DNA of 64,000 nt. Origin: Candidatus Rubrimentiphilum sp. Lineage in GTDB: Bacteria; Vulcanimicrobiota; Vulcanimicrobiia; Vulcanimicrobiales; Vulcanimicrobiaceae. Below the pieces are notes generated by a model that did not search any database, was not told where the DNA came from, and saw only the letters and a program-made list of their open reading frames with translations. Positions 1 to 7,663 of this stretch are shown here, piece by piece (the first letter of the stretch is position 1; each line of letters begins with the position of its first letter). The stretch lies in NCBI GenBank assembly GCA_035710515.1, contig DASTDE010000001.1:868001-932000 (forward strand), read 5' to 3'. The position numbers and the translations under genes were made by a program.

Positions 1-2
1 CG

Positions 3-389
3 TGCATCGCGACGGCCGTTCCGGGAACGGGCATTCACGTCGCGATGGGAACCGGAGGCGCGCCCGAAGGCGTGCTCGCGGCTGCGGCCTTGAAATGTTT
101 GGGCGGGATGTTCATGGGCAAGCTCGAGCCGCGTAATGATGAGGAGGCGCGGCGCGCCCACGAAATGGGGATCGGCGACTTTTCGCAAGTCTTGACGATG
201 AACGATCTCGTCAAAGGCGAGCATCTGGTCTTCTGCGCGACCGGCATCACCGACGGCGACTTGGCGCGCGGCGTACGCTTTTTCGGCAACAACGCGCGCA
301 CGCACTCAATCGTCATGCACTCGGACGGTACGCTGCGATTTATCGAATCCGTCCATAGTTTGGGAGCGCGGCCGCAGCATAACCTTTGA
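3..389 (+). CDS. glpX: Fructose-1,6-bisphosphatase class II, C-terminal part
   Basis: The 5' end lies outside the window; 128 codons remain. The protein would hydrolyse fructose-1,6-bisphosphate to fructose-6-phosphate in gluconeogenesis or the pentose cycle. The conserved GlpX glycine-rich stretch GTGGAPEGVLAAAALKCLGG is visible, followed by the family's C-terminal alpha/beta part containing CATGITDGDL. The stop overlaps the next start (TTGA), so the downstream oxidoreductase is probably translationally coupled. Family assignment rests on the well-conserved sugar-phosphate/metal-site region; the N-terminal metal ligands cannot be seen. Confidence 0.9.
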   Translation, partial: CIATAVPGTGIHVAMGTGGAPEGVLAAAALKCLGGMFMGKLEPRNDEEARRAHEMGIGDFSQVLTMNDLVKGEHLVFCATGITDGDLARGVRFFGNNARTHSIVMHSDGTLRFIESVHSLGARPQHNL

Positions 390-1807
390 AAACTCGCAAG
401 AAGCACGACCTGATTGTCGTGGGCGCCGGCTCCGGCGGATTTGCCGCCGCGCGCACCGCGCGCGATCTTCACGCTGACGTAGCCCTGATCGACCATGGTC
501 CGCTGGGCGGGTTGTGCATTTTACGCGGCTGCATGCCGAGCAAAACGCTGCTCGCGTCGAGCGACGCGATTACGGATATGCGCGAGGCGATCGAACTGGG
601 AATTCACGCGGGCGACATCTCCATCGATTTCCCGCACATCATGCAGCGCAAGCACGAGTTGATTCGCAGCTTCGCGGACTACCGCATCGAAGGCTTGCGG
701 CAATTTCCGCTCTACGAAGGCCCGGCGCGCTTCATCAGCCCGCATGAAGTCGAAGTGGGTGGTGATGTCGTGCTGGAGGCCAAGAAGTTCATCATCGCAA
801 CCGGCAGCGTCGTCGCGCCGGCGGCGATTCCCGGATTGCCCGAAGCCGGATTCATCGACAGCGACGCGGCGCTGGAATTGGAGAAGCTGCCCGAATCGCT
901 GATCGTTCTGGGCGGCGGCTACACGGCGTGCGAGTTAGGGCAATTCTTCGCGCGCATGGGCGTGAAGACGACGATCGTGATCCGCAGCCCGCATTTGCTG
1001 TCCGGCGAAGATCACGATATCGGCGAAAGCCTGACGGAGTACTTCCGCGGCGAAGGGATCGAAGTGCATACCACCACGCAGATCGTGCGCGCGAGCGTCC
1101 GCAACGGCAAGAAGGTCGCGCACATCGTTCATGACGGCGTGGACGGCGAGATCGAAGCCGAAGAGTTTCTGTACTGCCTGGGGCGCGTGCCGAACATCGA
1201 GGGACTGAATCTCGCGGCGGCCGGCGTGCTGGAGCACAATATTACGGGCGTCAAGACCGACGGCACCATGCGTACCAACAACCCGGATTTCTACGCGATC
1301 GGCGATGTCGCCGGCAAACATATGCTGGTGCACGTCGCGATCTATGAAGGCGAAGTAGCTGCGCGCAATGCGCTAACGGGTGCTAACGAGGAAGCCGATT
1401 ACTCGCTGACGGGCGCACACACGGTCTTCAGCGATCCGCAAGTCGCGGTGGTCGGGCATACCGAACGCGAACTGCAAAGCAAGGGCGTCGCGTACGTCAA
1501 GGGCGCGTACGACTTCGCCGAGCATGGCAAAGCGCAGTGCATCGGCAAGACCAAAGGGTTTGTGAAGATGATGGCCGCGGCAGGCGACGGCAAGATTCTG
1601 GGCGCGGCGGTGTTAGGTCCGCACGGTTCGGATCTGATTCACGAGATGATCGTGGCGATGCGCTACGACGCGACGGTGGCGCAGTTCATGTGCATTCCGC
1701 ACTTGCACCCGACGCTCGCTGAGATTTGGACGTACCCGGCTGAAGAGTGCGCGGCCAAACTGGAGATGGCCGGCCCGGGTCAGATCGATCCCGAGGTAGC
1801 GCTCTAG
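386..1807 (+). CDS. Dihydrolipoyl dehydrogenase-like FAD disulfide oxidoreductase
   Basis: A 473-residue class I pyridine nucleotide-disulfide oxidoreductase. The N-terminal FAD dinucleotide fold is VVGAGSGGFAAA, the redox-active disulfide is CILRGC near residues 45-50, the NAD(P) fold is VLGGGYTACELG near residue 175, the second FAD motif is YAIGDVAG, and the dimerisation domain ends with HLHPTLAE, which carries the catalytic His-Glu pair. The spacing of the two cysteines (CxxxxC) matches the family, although the residues between them differ from the usual LNVG. It starts with TTG overlapping the glpX stop. No E2 lipoyl protein is adjacent, so it could be a dihydrolipoyl dehydrogenase, a mercuric-reductase-like enzyme or another thiol reductase. 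Confidence 0.85.
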   Translation: MKTRKKHDLIVVGAGSGGFAAARTARDLHADVALIDHGPLGGLCILRGCMPSKTLLASSDAITDMREAIELGIHAGDISIDFPHIMQRKHELIRSFADYRIEGLRQFPLYEGPARFISPHEVEVGGDVVLEAKKFIIATGSVVAPAAIPGLPEAGFIDSDAALELEKLPESLIVLGGGYTACELGQFFARMGVKTTIVIRSPHLLSGEDHDIGESLTEYFRGEGIEVHTTTQIVRASVRNGKKVAHIVHDGVDGEIEAEEFLYCLGRVPNIEGLNLAAAGVLEHNITGVKTDGTMRTNNPDFYAIGDVAGKHMLVHVAIYEGEVAARNALTGANEEADYSLTGAHTVFSDPQVAVVGHTERELQSKGVAYVKGAYDFAEHGKAQCIGKTKGFVKMMAAAGDGKILGAAVLGPHGSDLIHEMIVAMRYDATVAQFMCIPHLHPTLAEIWTYPAEECAAKLEMAGPGQIDPEVAL

Positions 1808-2664
1808 TGAACGTTGCGATCGTTCAGACCAAACCGCGCAAGGGCAAGTATCGCGAGAACTTGCAAGAGCTGCGAAAGGTGTTCGCGCAAGTGGCCGCCG
1901 AGCCCGTGGACCTCATCATTCTTCCGGAAGCGGCGCTGACCGGATACTTCTTGGAAGGCGCGGTCTACGAACTGGCGATGAACGCGCAGGCCTTCGCCGA
2001 CGATTTGGCCGCCGCGTGGACTGAAGTAAACGGCGACAAAAGCGTTGACCTCGTCGCCGGTTTTTATGAAAACGATGAGGGCACGTACTACAACTCGGCA
2101 ATCTACTTGCAGATCGCCGCGCGCGAGGCGCGCATCAAACACGTGCACCGCAAGATGTTTCTGCCGACGTACGGCGTCTTCGACGAAGAGCGTTTTCTGT
2201 CGCGCGGTCACCGGCTGCAAACCTTCGAGACGCGCTTCGGCTGTATGGCGATGCTCATTTGTGAGGACAGCTGGCATTCGATCGTGCCGACGCTGGCGGC
2301 CATCAAAGGTGCACGCGTGCTGATCGTTCCCAGTGCCGCGCCCGGCCGCGGGATTGAAGAAGGCGACGAACTGGGCAGCATCTCGCGCTGGCGCGCGATC
2401 CTCGAGTCAACCGCGGGCGAGCACGGTGTCTTCCTCTTATACGCGGGCTTAGCCGGCTTCGAAGGCGGCAAAGGCATGACCGGCTCGTCGCGGATCGTCA
2501 ATCCGCGCGGCCAAACCATTGTTGAAGCGCCGGCGCTGGGCGCGCAGATCATCCGCGCGACGCTGGACCTGCGCGAGATCGATCTGGCGCGCGCGTCGCT
2601 GCCGCTGTTGGGCGATCTCAACGCGGTGCTGCCGGACTTGCTGGAAGATAAGAGCGTGCGGTGA
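1807..2664 (+). CDS. Nitrilase-family amidase, probable glutaminase subunit of NAD synthetase
   Basis: A 285-residue carbon-nitrogen hydrolase. The nitrilase triad is visible: Glu in LPEAAL (about residue 41), Lys in HRKMFLP and Cys in LICEDSW. GTG at 1807 overlaps the previous stop (TAGTG); an upstream in-frame extension would run inside the preceding gene and is rejected. The gene overlaps nadE by four bases. In glutamine-dependent NAD synthetases this domain is normally fused to the N-terminus of NadE and supplies ammonia; here the two domains are separate, tightly coupled genes. The partnership is inferred from this arrangement; a stand-alone omega-amidase role is the alternative. Confidence 0.82.
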   Translation: MNVAIVQTKPRKGKYRENLQELRKVFAQVAAEPVDLIILPEAALTGYFLEGAVYELAMNAQAFADDLAAAWTEVNGDKSVDLVAGFYENDEGTYYNSAIYLQIAAREARIKHVHRKMFLPTYGVFDEERFLSRGHRLQTFETRFGCMAMLICEDSWHSIVPTLAAIKGARVLIVPSAAPGRGIEEGDELGSISRWRAILESTAGEHGVFLLYAGLAGFEGGKGMTGSSRIVNPRGQTIVEAPALGAQIIRATLDLREIDLARASLPLLGDLNAVLPDLLEDKSVR

Positions 2665-3515
2665 CGCTGCCGGTCATCGAGCCGCAAACCGGCGATTTCA
2701 CTCAGCCGCCCTCGATAAACCCGGCGCTAGCCACGGAATGGCTCGTTGCCTTTTTAAAGGATGAGCTGATCGACGGCCGCGGCATCGAGCGCGCGGTTAT
2801 CGGGCTCTCCGGCGGCGTGGACTCGGCGGTCACGGCATTTCTTTGCGCGCGCGCGTTAGGCCCGAAAAACGTCTTTGGTATTCGCATGCCGTACAAACAT
2901 TCCAGCCCGGGCAGCCTGACCGACGCGCATCTCGTGACCGAAGCGCTGGGCAGCAACGAAAGCACGATCGACATCACGGCCGCCGCCGACGGTTATCTGC
3001 AACTCGAACCGGAGGCCGACGGACGCCGGCGCGGTAACGTCCTGGCGCGCACGCGCATGCTGGTGCTGTTCGATCAATCCGCCAAACGGCGCGCCTTGCC
3101 GGTCGGCACCGGAAACAAGACGGAACGACTGCTAGGGTATTTCACCTGGCACGCGGACGATTCGCCGCCGGTCAATCCGCTGGGCGATCTCTACAAGTCG
3201 CAAGTGTGGAAGCTCGCCGAGTATCTGGGCGTCCCCAAACCGCTCATCGAAAAAGCGCCGAGCGCGGATCTCGAGGCAAATCAAACCGACGAGGGCGATC
3301 TCGGGATCACCTACGCAAAAGCGGATGCGATTCTCGCGCGCATTTTGGAAGGTTACTCCAACGACCAACTCGTCGAACACGGCTTCGATCGCGTGGAAGT
3401 CGAGATCGTGCGCGGTCGCTTGGACGGCACGCATTGGAAACGCCATCTGCCGACGACCGCGATGCTTTCAAGCACGGCGATTAACGAATTTTATCTCCGC
3501 CCCGTGGACTTCTGA
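2661..3515 (+). CDS. nadE: NAD(+) synthetase
   Basis: A 284-residue PP-loop ATP pyrophosphatase-type NAD synthetase that amidates nicotinic acid adenine dinucleotide to NAD with ATP. The pyrophosphate-binding loop is LSGGVDSAV near residue 50 and the conserved VGTGNKTERLLGYFT segment follows near residue 150, then NPLGDLYKSQVWKLAEYL and KAPSADLE. The length is that of the ammonia-dependent NadE core without the glutaminase domain, which is the preceding gene. GTG start overlapping the upstream stop as GTGA. cinA, whose family includes NMN deamidases, lies two genes downstream, so pyridine-nucleotide synthesis and salvage are neighbours. Confidence 0.93.
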   Translation: MTLPVIEPQTGDFTQPPSINPALATEWLVAFLKDELIDGRGIERAVIGLSGGVDSAVTAFLCARALGPKNVFGIRMPYKHSSPGSLTDAHLVTEALGSNESTIDITAAADGYLQLEPEADGRRRGNVLARTRMLVLFDQSAKRRALPVGTGNKTERLLGYFTWHADDSPPVNPLGDLYKSQVWKLAEYLGVPKPLIEKAPSADLEANQTDEGDLGITYAKADAILARILEGYSNDQLVEHGFDRVEVEIVRGRLDGTHWKRHLPTTAMLSSTAINEFYLRPVDF

Positions 3516-3520
3516 TGCTT

Positions 3521-3584
3521 GTCATCGTGAGGTATCGAACGACCGCGAGCAACGCGAGCGGCCCTGAGCGAAGGCGAAGGGCGC
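3521..3584 (+). repeat. Palindromic repeat, long form, locus 1
   Basis: Fills the gap between nadE and the siroheme-type gene. It begins TGTCATCGTGAGGTATCGAA, continues with GACCGCGAG and CGAGCGGCCCTGAGCG, which can pair imperfectly, and ends GCGAAGGG. The same long form appears inverted at 34300-34364. The terminal GAAGGG (3576-3581) lies three bases before the next ATG and, with GAAGG at 3570-3574, can act as its ribosome-binding site. Confidence 0.85.
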
Positions 3585-4145
3585 ATGATTAACCCCTACT
3601 TACCGGTCGGCTTGAATCTCGCCGGCCGTACCTGCATCGTGATCGGAAACGATCGCGAAGCGGAGCAAAAAAGCGCAACGCTGCGCGAGACGGGCGCCGA
3701 CGTGCGGCGGATCGAAAACCCGGCGACGCTCCGCGACGAGGATTTCGTCGGTGCGTTTCTGGTGATATCAACGCCGCAAGATGAAGCGCTCTCCGCCCGC
3801 CTGCGCGCGCTGGCGGATCGCGAACGCTTTCTGCTGTGCTGCATCGACCAGCCGAAGCACGGCTTCGTGGCGATGCTCGCGATCGCCAAGGCCGGCCCGG
3901 TGCGCGTCGCCATCTCAACCGCGGGCCTCGCGCCGCGCGTCGGCAAGCTTTTAAAGGAAGGGCTGCAGCGCGCCATGGACTCGCGCTTCGCGCGGTTCGT
4001 GGAGCACCTCGCCGGCGAACGCGAGAAGACGAAGCAGCAGCACCCGGCGCCGGACGAATCGCCCGCCCGCCGCAGCGCGATGATCGAAGCGGCGCGTGGC
4101 TTCGAGGCGGACGTTAAATTCCACTATCCCGACTGGTTCGAATAG
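3585..4145 (+). CDS. Precorrin-2 dehydrogenase / sirohydrochlorin ferrochelatase-family protein
   Basis: A 186-residue protein matching the N-terminal module of siroheme synthase (CysG-N, Met8 or SirC type), which oxidises precorrin-2 with NAD and may insert iron. It has a Rossmann-like start (CIVIGNDREAEQKSATLRETGADV), the ISTPQDEALSARLRALA segment, and the conserved ISTAGLAPRVGKLLKEGL region typical of the family's second domain. No methyltransferase domain is fused to it. The glycine pattern of the Rossmann loop is weaker than usual (VIGND instead of VGGG). It is preceded by a repeat that seems to supply its ribosome-binding site and followed by another. Confidence 0.82.
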   Translation: MINPYLPVGLNLAGRTCIVIGNDREAEQKSATLRETGADVRRIENPATLRDEDFVGAFLVISTPQDEALSARLRALADRERFLLCCIDQPKHGFVAMLAIAKAGPVRVAISTAGLAPRVGKLLKEGLQRAMDSRFARFVEHLAGEREKTKQQHPAPDESPARRSAMIEAARGFEADVKFHYPDWFE

Positions 4146-4148
4146 AGT

Positions 4149-4226
4149 TGTCATCGTGCCAATGTGTCATGGTGAGGCACCGGGTTGTCATCGTGAGGTA
4201 TCGAACGACCCTGAGGTATCGAAGGG
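4149..4226 (+). repeat. Palindromic repeat, short form with extra heads, locus 2
   Basis: Three successive head units begin TGTCATCGTG, TGTCATGGTGAGGCA and TGTCATCGTGAGGTATCGAA; the last is followed by CGACCCTGAGGTATC and GAAGGG. GAAGGG at 4221-4226 sits exactly six bases upstream of the cinA ATG and is the best Shine-Dalgarno sequence there. The unit CCCTGAGGTATCGAAGGG is itself an imperfect palindrome. Confidence 0.85.
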
Positions 4227-4232
4227 TAAGGC

Positions 4233-5501
4233 ATGCCCTCCGTTGAGTTGATCGCGATCGGCACCGAGTTGCTGCTCGGCCAACTCGTTGACACCAACAC
4301 GCCGTACATTGCCGGCAAACTCGCCGAAGCCGGCGTGGATGTTTTCGCAACGCGCGCCGTCGGCGACAATCGCGAACGCATCGCGGCGGCAGTTCGCGCG
4401 GCGCTTGAACGCGCGGACGGCGTGATTACAACCGGTGGCCTCGGCCCGACCGTGGACGACATAACAAAAGAAGCCGTCTGCGATGCGCTCGGACTCGAAG
4501 CCGAGCTCGACGAACCGTCGCTGCGAAACATCGAGGCCGTCTTCGCAAAAAGCGGCCGGCACATGCGCGAGAACAATCGCAAACAAGCGTTCCTTCCTCG
4601 CGGCGCAATCGCGTTAGAGAATACGCAAGGTACGGCGCCCGGCTTCATCATCGAGTCGAACGGGCGATTCGTGGCCAGCATGCCGGGCGTGCCGCGCGAG
4701 ATGAAACCGATGCTCGCGGACAGCCTCGTTCCCTGGCTGCATAAGCGCTTCGACCTCACACAGCACATTCGCACGCGCACGCTGCACACCATCGACATCG
4801 CCGAGTCGGAAGTGGATCATCGCATCGCCGATCTCTTCGCGTCGCTCGAGAATCCGAAGATCGCCGTGCTCGCGCACCAGTTTCGCTGCGACGTTAAGAT
4901 CATGGCAAAAGCCTCGTCGGAAGAAGAAGCGATCGCGCTGATCGCTCCGGTGGAACACGAATTGCTGCGCCGCCTGAACGGCCACGTGTACGGAGTCGAC
5001 GAACAAACGCTGCCCGGCGCGATCCTCGTGCTGCTGCAGCAAACGCACCGCACGATCGCTGTTGCCGAGTCGTGCACCGGCGGCGCGATCGCCGCGGCGC
5101 TCACGAGCGTTCCGGGATCGTCCAAGAGTTTCATCGGCGGCGTCGTCGCGTACGACAACGCGGTAAAGACGCAGCTGCTCGGTGTCGGCGAAGAGACGCT
5201 CGCGAAGTTCGGCGCCGTCAGCGAAGAGACGGCAGTTCAAATGGCGGTGGGCATTCGCGAGCGGCTGGGCACATCGCTGGGGTTAGCGAGTACCGGCGTC
5301 GCCGGCCCCAAAGGTGGGACGCCCGAGAAGCCGATAGGGTTAGTGTGGCTCGCCCTTGCGGAACACAGCGGGGCCCGGGCGGTTCGATTGAACCTCGCGG
5401 GCGACCGGCACGCGATCCAGGACCGGGCGACGACCGCGGCCCTGGGCCTCGCCTGGAAAACCCTCGCGGCCGGGGAACCGATTAGGGGTCTTGCCTCGTA
5501 A
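4233..5501 (+). CDS. cinA: CinA-family NMN amidohydrolase / competence-damage protein
   Basis: A 422-residue two-domain CinA. The N-terminal MoaB/MogA-like domain begins VELIAIGTELLLGQLVDTN and carries TTGGLGPTVDD; the C-terminal domain carries AESCTGGAIAAALTSVPGSS and GVVAYDNAVK, the usual signature of the NMN-deamidase (PncC) domain. The family converts nicotinamide mononucleotide to nicotinate mononucleotide and in some members hydrolyses ADP-ribose. Length is normal. The start is fixed by the GAAGGG end of the repeat six bases upstream. Proximity to nadE supports a role in pyridine-nucleotide recycling. Confidence 0.93.
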   Translation: MPSVELIAIGTELLLGQLVDTNTPYIAGKLAEAGVDVFATRAVGDNRERIAAAVRAALERADGVITTGGLGPTVDDITKEAVCDALGLEAELDEPSLRNIEAVFAKSGRHMRENNRKQAFLPRGAIALENTQGTAPGFIIESNGRFVASMPGVPREMKPMLADSLVPWLHKRFDLTQHIRTRTLHTIDIAESEVDHRIADLFASLENPKIAVLAHQFRCDVKIMAKASSEEEAIALIAPVEHELLRRLNGHVYGVDEQTLPGAILVLLQQTHRTIAVAESCTGGAIAAALTSVPGSSKSFIGGVVAYDNAVKTQLLGVGEETLAKFGAVSEETAVQMAVGIRERLGTSLGLASTGVAGPKGGTPEKPIGLVWLALAEHSGARAVRLNLAGDRHAIQDRATTAALGLAWKTLAAGEPIRGLAS

Positions 5502-5505
5502 CGGG

Positions 5506-5511
5506 TATAGA
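5506..5511 (+). promoter_or_regulatory. Probable -10 box of a leaderless subtilase transcript
   Basis: TATAGA ends eight bases before the GTG of the protease gene, and there is no Shine-Dalgarno sequence between them, so transcription probably starts at or next to the start codon. The -35 side falls in the end of cinA and is not clear. Confidence 0.45.
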
Positions 5512-5519
5512 GGTACCGA

Positions 5520-7190
5520 GTGAAATTTAGGACCCGCCTGACTGCCGCCTTGACCGTCCTGGGGATGGCTATTTTGGCCGCCTGCGGTGGCGGCGGCGGC
5601 GGAAGCTCTGGTGGAGGCGGCGGCGGGGTGGTGCCTTCCGGCCCGACCCCAACAAACCCGGCCCCTTCCCCGACGAACACGAGCAGCGCGCTCGCGTCTT
5701 ATGTGTGCCGCAGCAACGGCACGGCGCAGTCGATCGGCCATTCCACGAGCGTCGACACTGTTTCGCGCCGCATGCCCAACACGATCGCCGGCGCTGAAAA
5801 CGAATACGTGCCGGGCGTCGTCGAAATCAAGTATCGCTCGCCGGTTCTGGCCGCCAACCGGGCCGAAGCCTCGCAGCTCATTCAGCGCGTCGGCGGAGAA
5901 CTTCGCAGCGAGCTCGATGCAAGCGCGATCGGCGATCGGATTCAGGTCGTCCAAGTGAGTCCGGGCAACGAAGACGACGCCATTCGTCAATTGCGCGCGA
6001 GCTCGATTGTGGAAAGCGCTACGCGCTCCGCCGTTCGCCGCATGTCGTCCACGACGGCGAACTTCACCAACGATCCGTACTTCAACGGTTTTGCTCCGGC
6101 CAACACGCCGCCGTTCTACATGTCGGCAACCGTCCCGGGCATGTGGGACATGCACGTTATCTGCGCCGCCAACGCGTGGGGCTACGGAACTCCGAACACC
6201 ACCGGGTCCATCAGTCCGGGCGCGCTCGGGGGAACGGTGAGGGTGGCCATTATCGACACCGGTGCGGACCTGACGCATCCGGATCTGTTGGCAGCGCGCG
6301 TGGTGCTTGCCGAAACGATCGTGAACGGCAACGGCACGGTGACGTCCAGCGGCGTCGCCACCATGCACGACAACGATGGCCACGGCACCGATGTGGCCGG
6401 CATTGCGGCCGCGACCGGCAACAATGCGTTCGGTTTTACCGGCGTTGCGTATAACTCGCCGCTGATGATCTTCAGAGTCTTTCCGGATCCGCCGCCCGGT
6501 GGATGCTCGCCGGGTTCGACGAGCAATCTCTGCACAGCCAGCGGAACCGACGTCGCCAAAGCGATTACGGATGCCGTCGCCGGCGGCGCGAAGGTGATCA
6601 ATCTGAGCCTGGGCGGAAGTGGACCGGATACTGCCGAGGACACCGCCGTTGCGAACGCTATTTCGGCCGGCGTCGTCGTGGTCGCTGCTTCCGGAAACGA
6701 AACGCTAACGACCCTGGACTTCCCTGCACGAGATGCGGGCGTGATTGCGGTCGGCGCGTCGTCACTCGACGATTCAAACCCGAGCGCGCCGGTCGAGTCG
6801 GTCGCAAGCTACTCGAACTACAGCGCCGCCAATCCGGCGGCGTGGGGAATAGTGGCGCCTGGCGGCGATCCGTCCGGTAACACCGACAACGACGACTTCC
6901 ACTGGATCGAGAACATCTACTCGAGCACGACCGGCGGCAACTTCTGTACGAACGATCGTGCTGGTGCGCCCGGTGATTGCCGCGTGCTGATTGCCGGCAC
7001 GTCGATGGCGACGCCGCACGTCACCGGCGCGGTGGCGCTGATGCTCAGCGTCAACGGTGGGCTCACGCCATCGACGGTCAAAACTACGCTCTGCTCGACG
7101 GCGAGGAATATCAACAACACGAAATCGGGCTGCGGCAGGCTCGACGTCTATCGCGCCGTCGCGGCAGCCGTCAACGACCCGTCTCCCTAG
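5520..7190 (+). CDS. Subtilisin-like serine protease (S8), lipoprotein
   Basis: A 556-residue exported peptidase. A signal peptide ends in the lipobox LAAC, followed by a glycine/serine-rich tether and a Pro-Thr-rich spacer (residues 20-60). Residues about 90-170 look like the subtilase propeptide (VPGVVEIKYRS...). The S8 triad is complete: Asp in IIDTGAD (about 246), His in DGHGTDVAG (about 288) and Ser in AGTSMATPHVTG (about 495). It should be anchored on the outside of a membrane and cleave proteins there. GTG start close to a -10 box suggests a leaderless mRNA. It lies just upstream of the BlaI/M56 operon but has its own promoter-like sequence. Confidence 0.92.
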   Translation: MKFRTRLTAALTVLGMAILAACGGGGGGSSGGGGGGVVPSGPTPTNPAPSPTNTSSALASYVCRSNGTAQSIGHSTSVDTVSRRMPNTIAGAENEYVPGVVEIKYRSPVLAANRAEASQLIQRVGGELRSELDASAIGDRIQVVQVSPGNEDDAIRQLRASSIVESATRSAVRRMSSTTANFTNDPYFNGFAPANTPPFYMSATVPGMWDMHVICAANAWGYGTPNTTGSISPGALGGTVRVAIIDTGADLTHPDLLAARVVLAETIVNGNGTVTSSGVATMHDNDGHGTDVAGIAAATGNNAFGFTGVAYNSPLMIFRVFPDPPPGGCSPGSTSNLCTASGTDVAKAITDAVAGGAKVINLSLGGSGPDTAEDTAVANAISAGVVVVAASGNETLTTLDFPARDAGVIAVGASSLDDSNPSAPVESVASYSNYSAANPAAWGIVAPGGDPSGNTDNDDFHWIENIYSSTTGGNFCTNDRAGAPGDCRVLIAGTSMATPHVTGAVALMLSVNGGLTPSTVKTTLCSTARNINNTKSGCGRLDVYRAVAAAVNDPSP

Positions 7191-7192
7191 AC

Positions 7193-7208
7193 ACCTAAGG
7201 CCATAGGT
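7193..7208 (+). promoter_or_regulatory. Probable BlaI-type operator 1 (ACCTA-N6-TAGGT)
   Basis: ACCTAAGGCCATAGGT, an inverted repeat with a six-base centre, lies just after the protease stop. It has the same half-sites and spacing as the dyads at 7244-7259 and 10611-10626. Its centre is 51 bp from the second dyad, about five helical turns, so two repressor dimers could bind the same face. Confidence 0.6.
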
Positions 7209-7212
7209 CCCC

Positions 7213-7241
7213 TAGACGCGCGGCTTTTCTTGTGGTAGCAT
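7213..7241 (+). promoter_or_regulatory. Candidate promoter of the BlaI operon
   Basis: TAGACG (7213-7218), a 17-base spacer and TAGCAT (7236-7241) are the best promoter-like pair between the two dyads; each hexamer matches four of six consensus bases. The dyads flank it, as expected for autorepression. Weak by itself. Confidence 0.35.
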
Positions 7242-7263
7242 TCACCTAAATCCTTAGGTGAAT
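7240..7263 (+). promoter_or_regulatory. Probable BlaI-type operator 2 (10-bp perfect dyad)
   Basis: ATTCACCTAA, four bases, then TTAGGTGAAT form a perfect 10-bp inverted repeat whose core is again ACCTA-N6-TAGGT (7244-7259). It is centred about 25 bases before the repressor GTG, the classical place for an autorepressing BlaI/MecI operator. Confidence 0.75.
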
Positions 7264-7276
7264 CGCGGAGGTAGGC

Positions 7277-7663
7277 GTGCCTCGACAAAAAGCCCCCAAT
7301 CTCACCGAGGTCGAACAGCGCTTGATGGAAGTGCTGTGGTCGACCGGCAGCGGCACCGTCGCTGAGGTGCTCGGCGCGGTGAAGTCGCCGAAGGCGCCCG
7401 CATTTAACACGGTGCAGACGACCTTGCGCATCCTGGAACAAAAAGGTTACGTGCGCCACACGGAAGAGGGGCGCGCGTTTCGCTACTACCCGAAGATCGA
7501 TCGTACGCAAGCCTCGCGCTCGGCCATGCAGACCGTGGTGCGGCGCTTCTTTGACGGCTCGCCCGGCGCGCTTGCGATGAACTTGATTCAGAACGAGCGG
7601 CTCAGCGACGAAGAGATCGCGGACCTGCGCGAGATGCTGTCACGCGCGGAGCGCTCCGAATGA
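7277..7663 (+). CDS. BlaI/MecI/CopY-family transcriptional repressor
   Basis: A 128-residue winged-helix repressor. Residues 5-80 fit the penicillinase-repressor family: NLTEVEQRLMEVLWSTGSGTV, then AFNTVQTTLRILEQKGYV as recognition helix and KGYVRHTEEGRAFRY as wing. The C-terminal part gives the dimerisation and cleavage region. GTG start with GGAGG upstream. It overlaps the M56 peptidase gene by ATGA, the standard repressor-antirepressor pair in which signal-activated M56 proteolysis relieves repression. It probably controls this operon and the gene at 10576 through the shared dyads. Confidence 0.92.
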   Translation: MPRQKAPNLTEVEQRLMEVLWSTGSGTVAEVLGAVKSPKAPAFNTVQTTLRILEQKGYVRHTEEGRAFRYYPKIDRTQASRSAMQTVVRRFFDGSPGALAMNLIQNERLSDEEIADLREMLSRAERSE

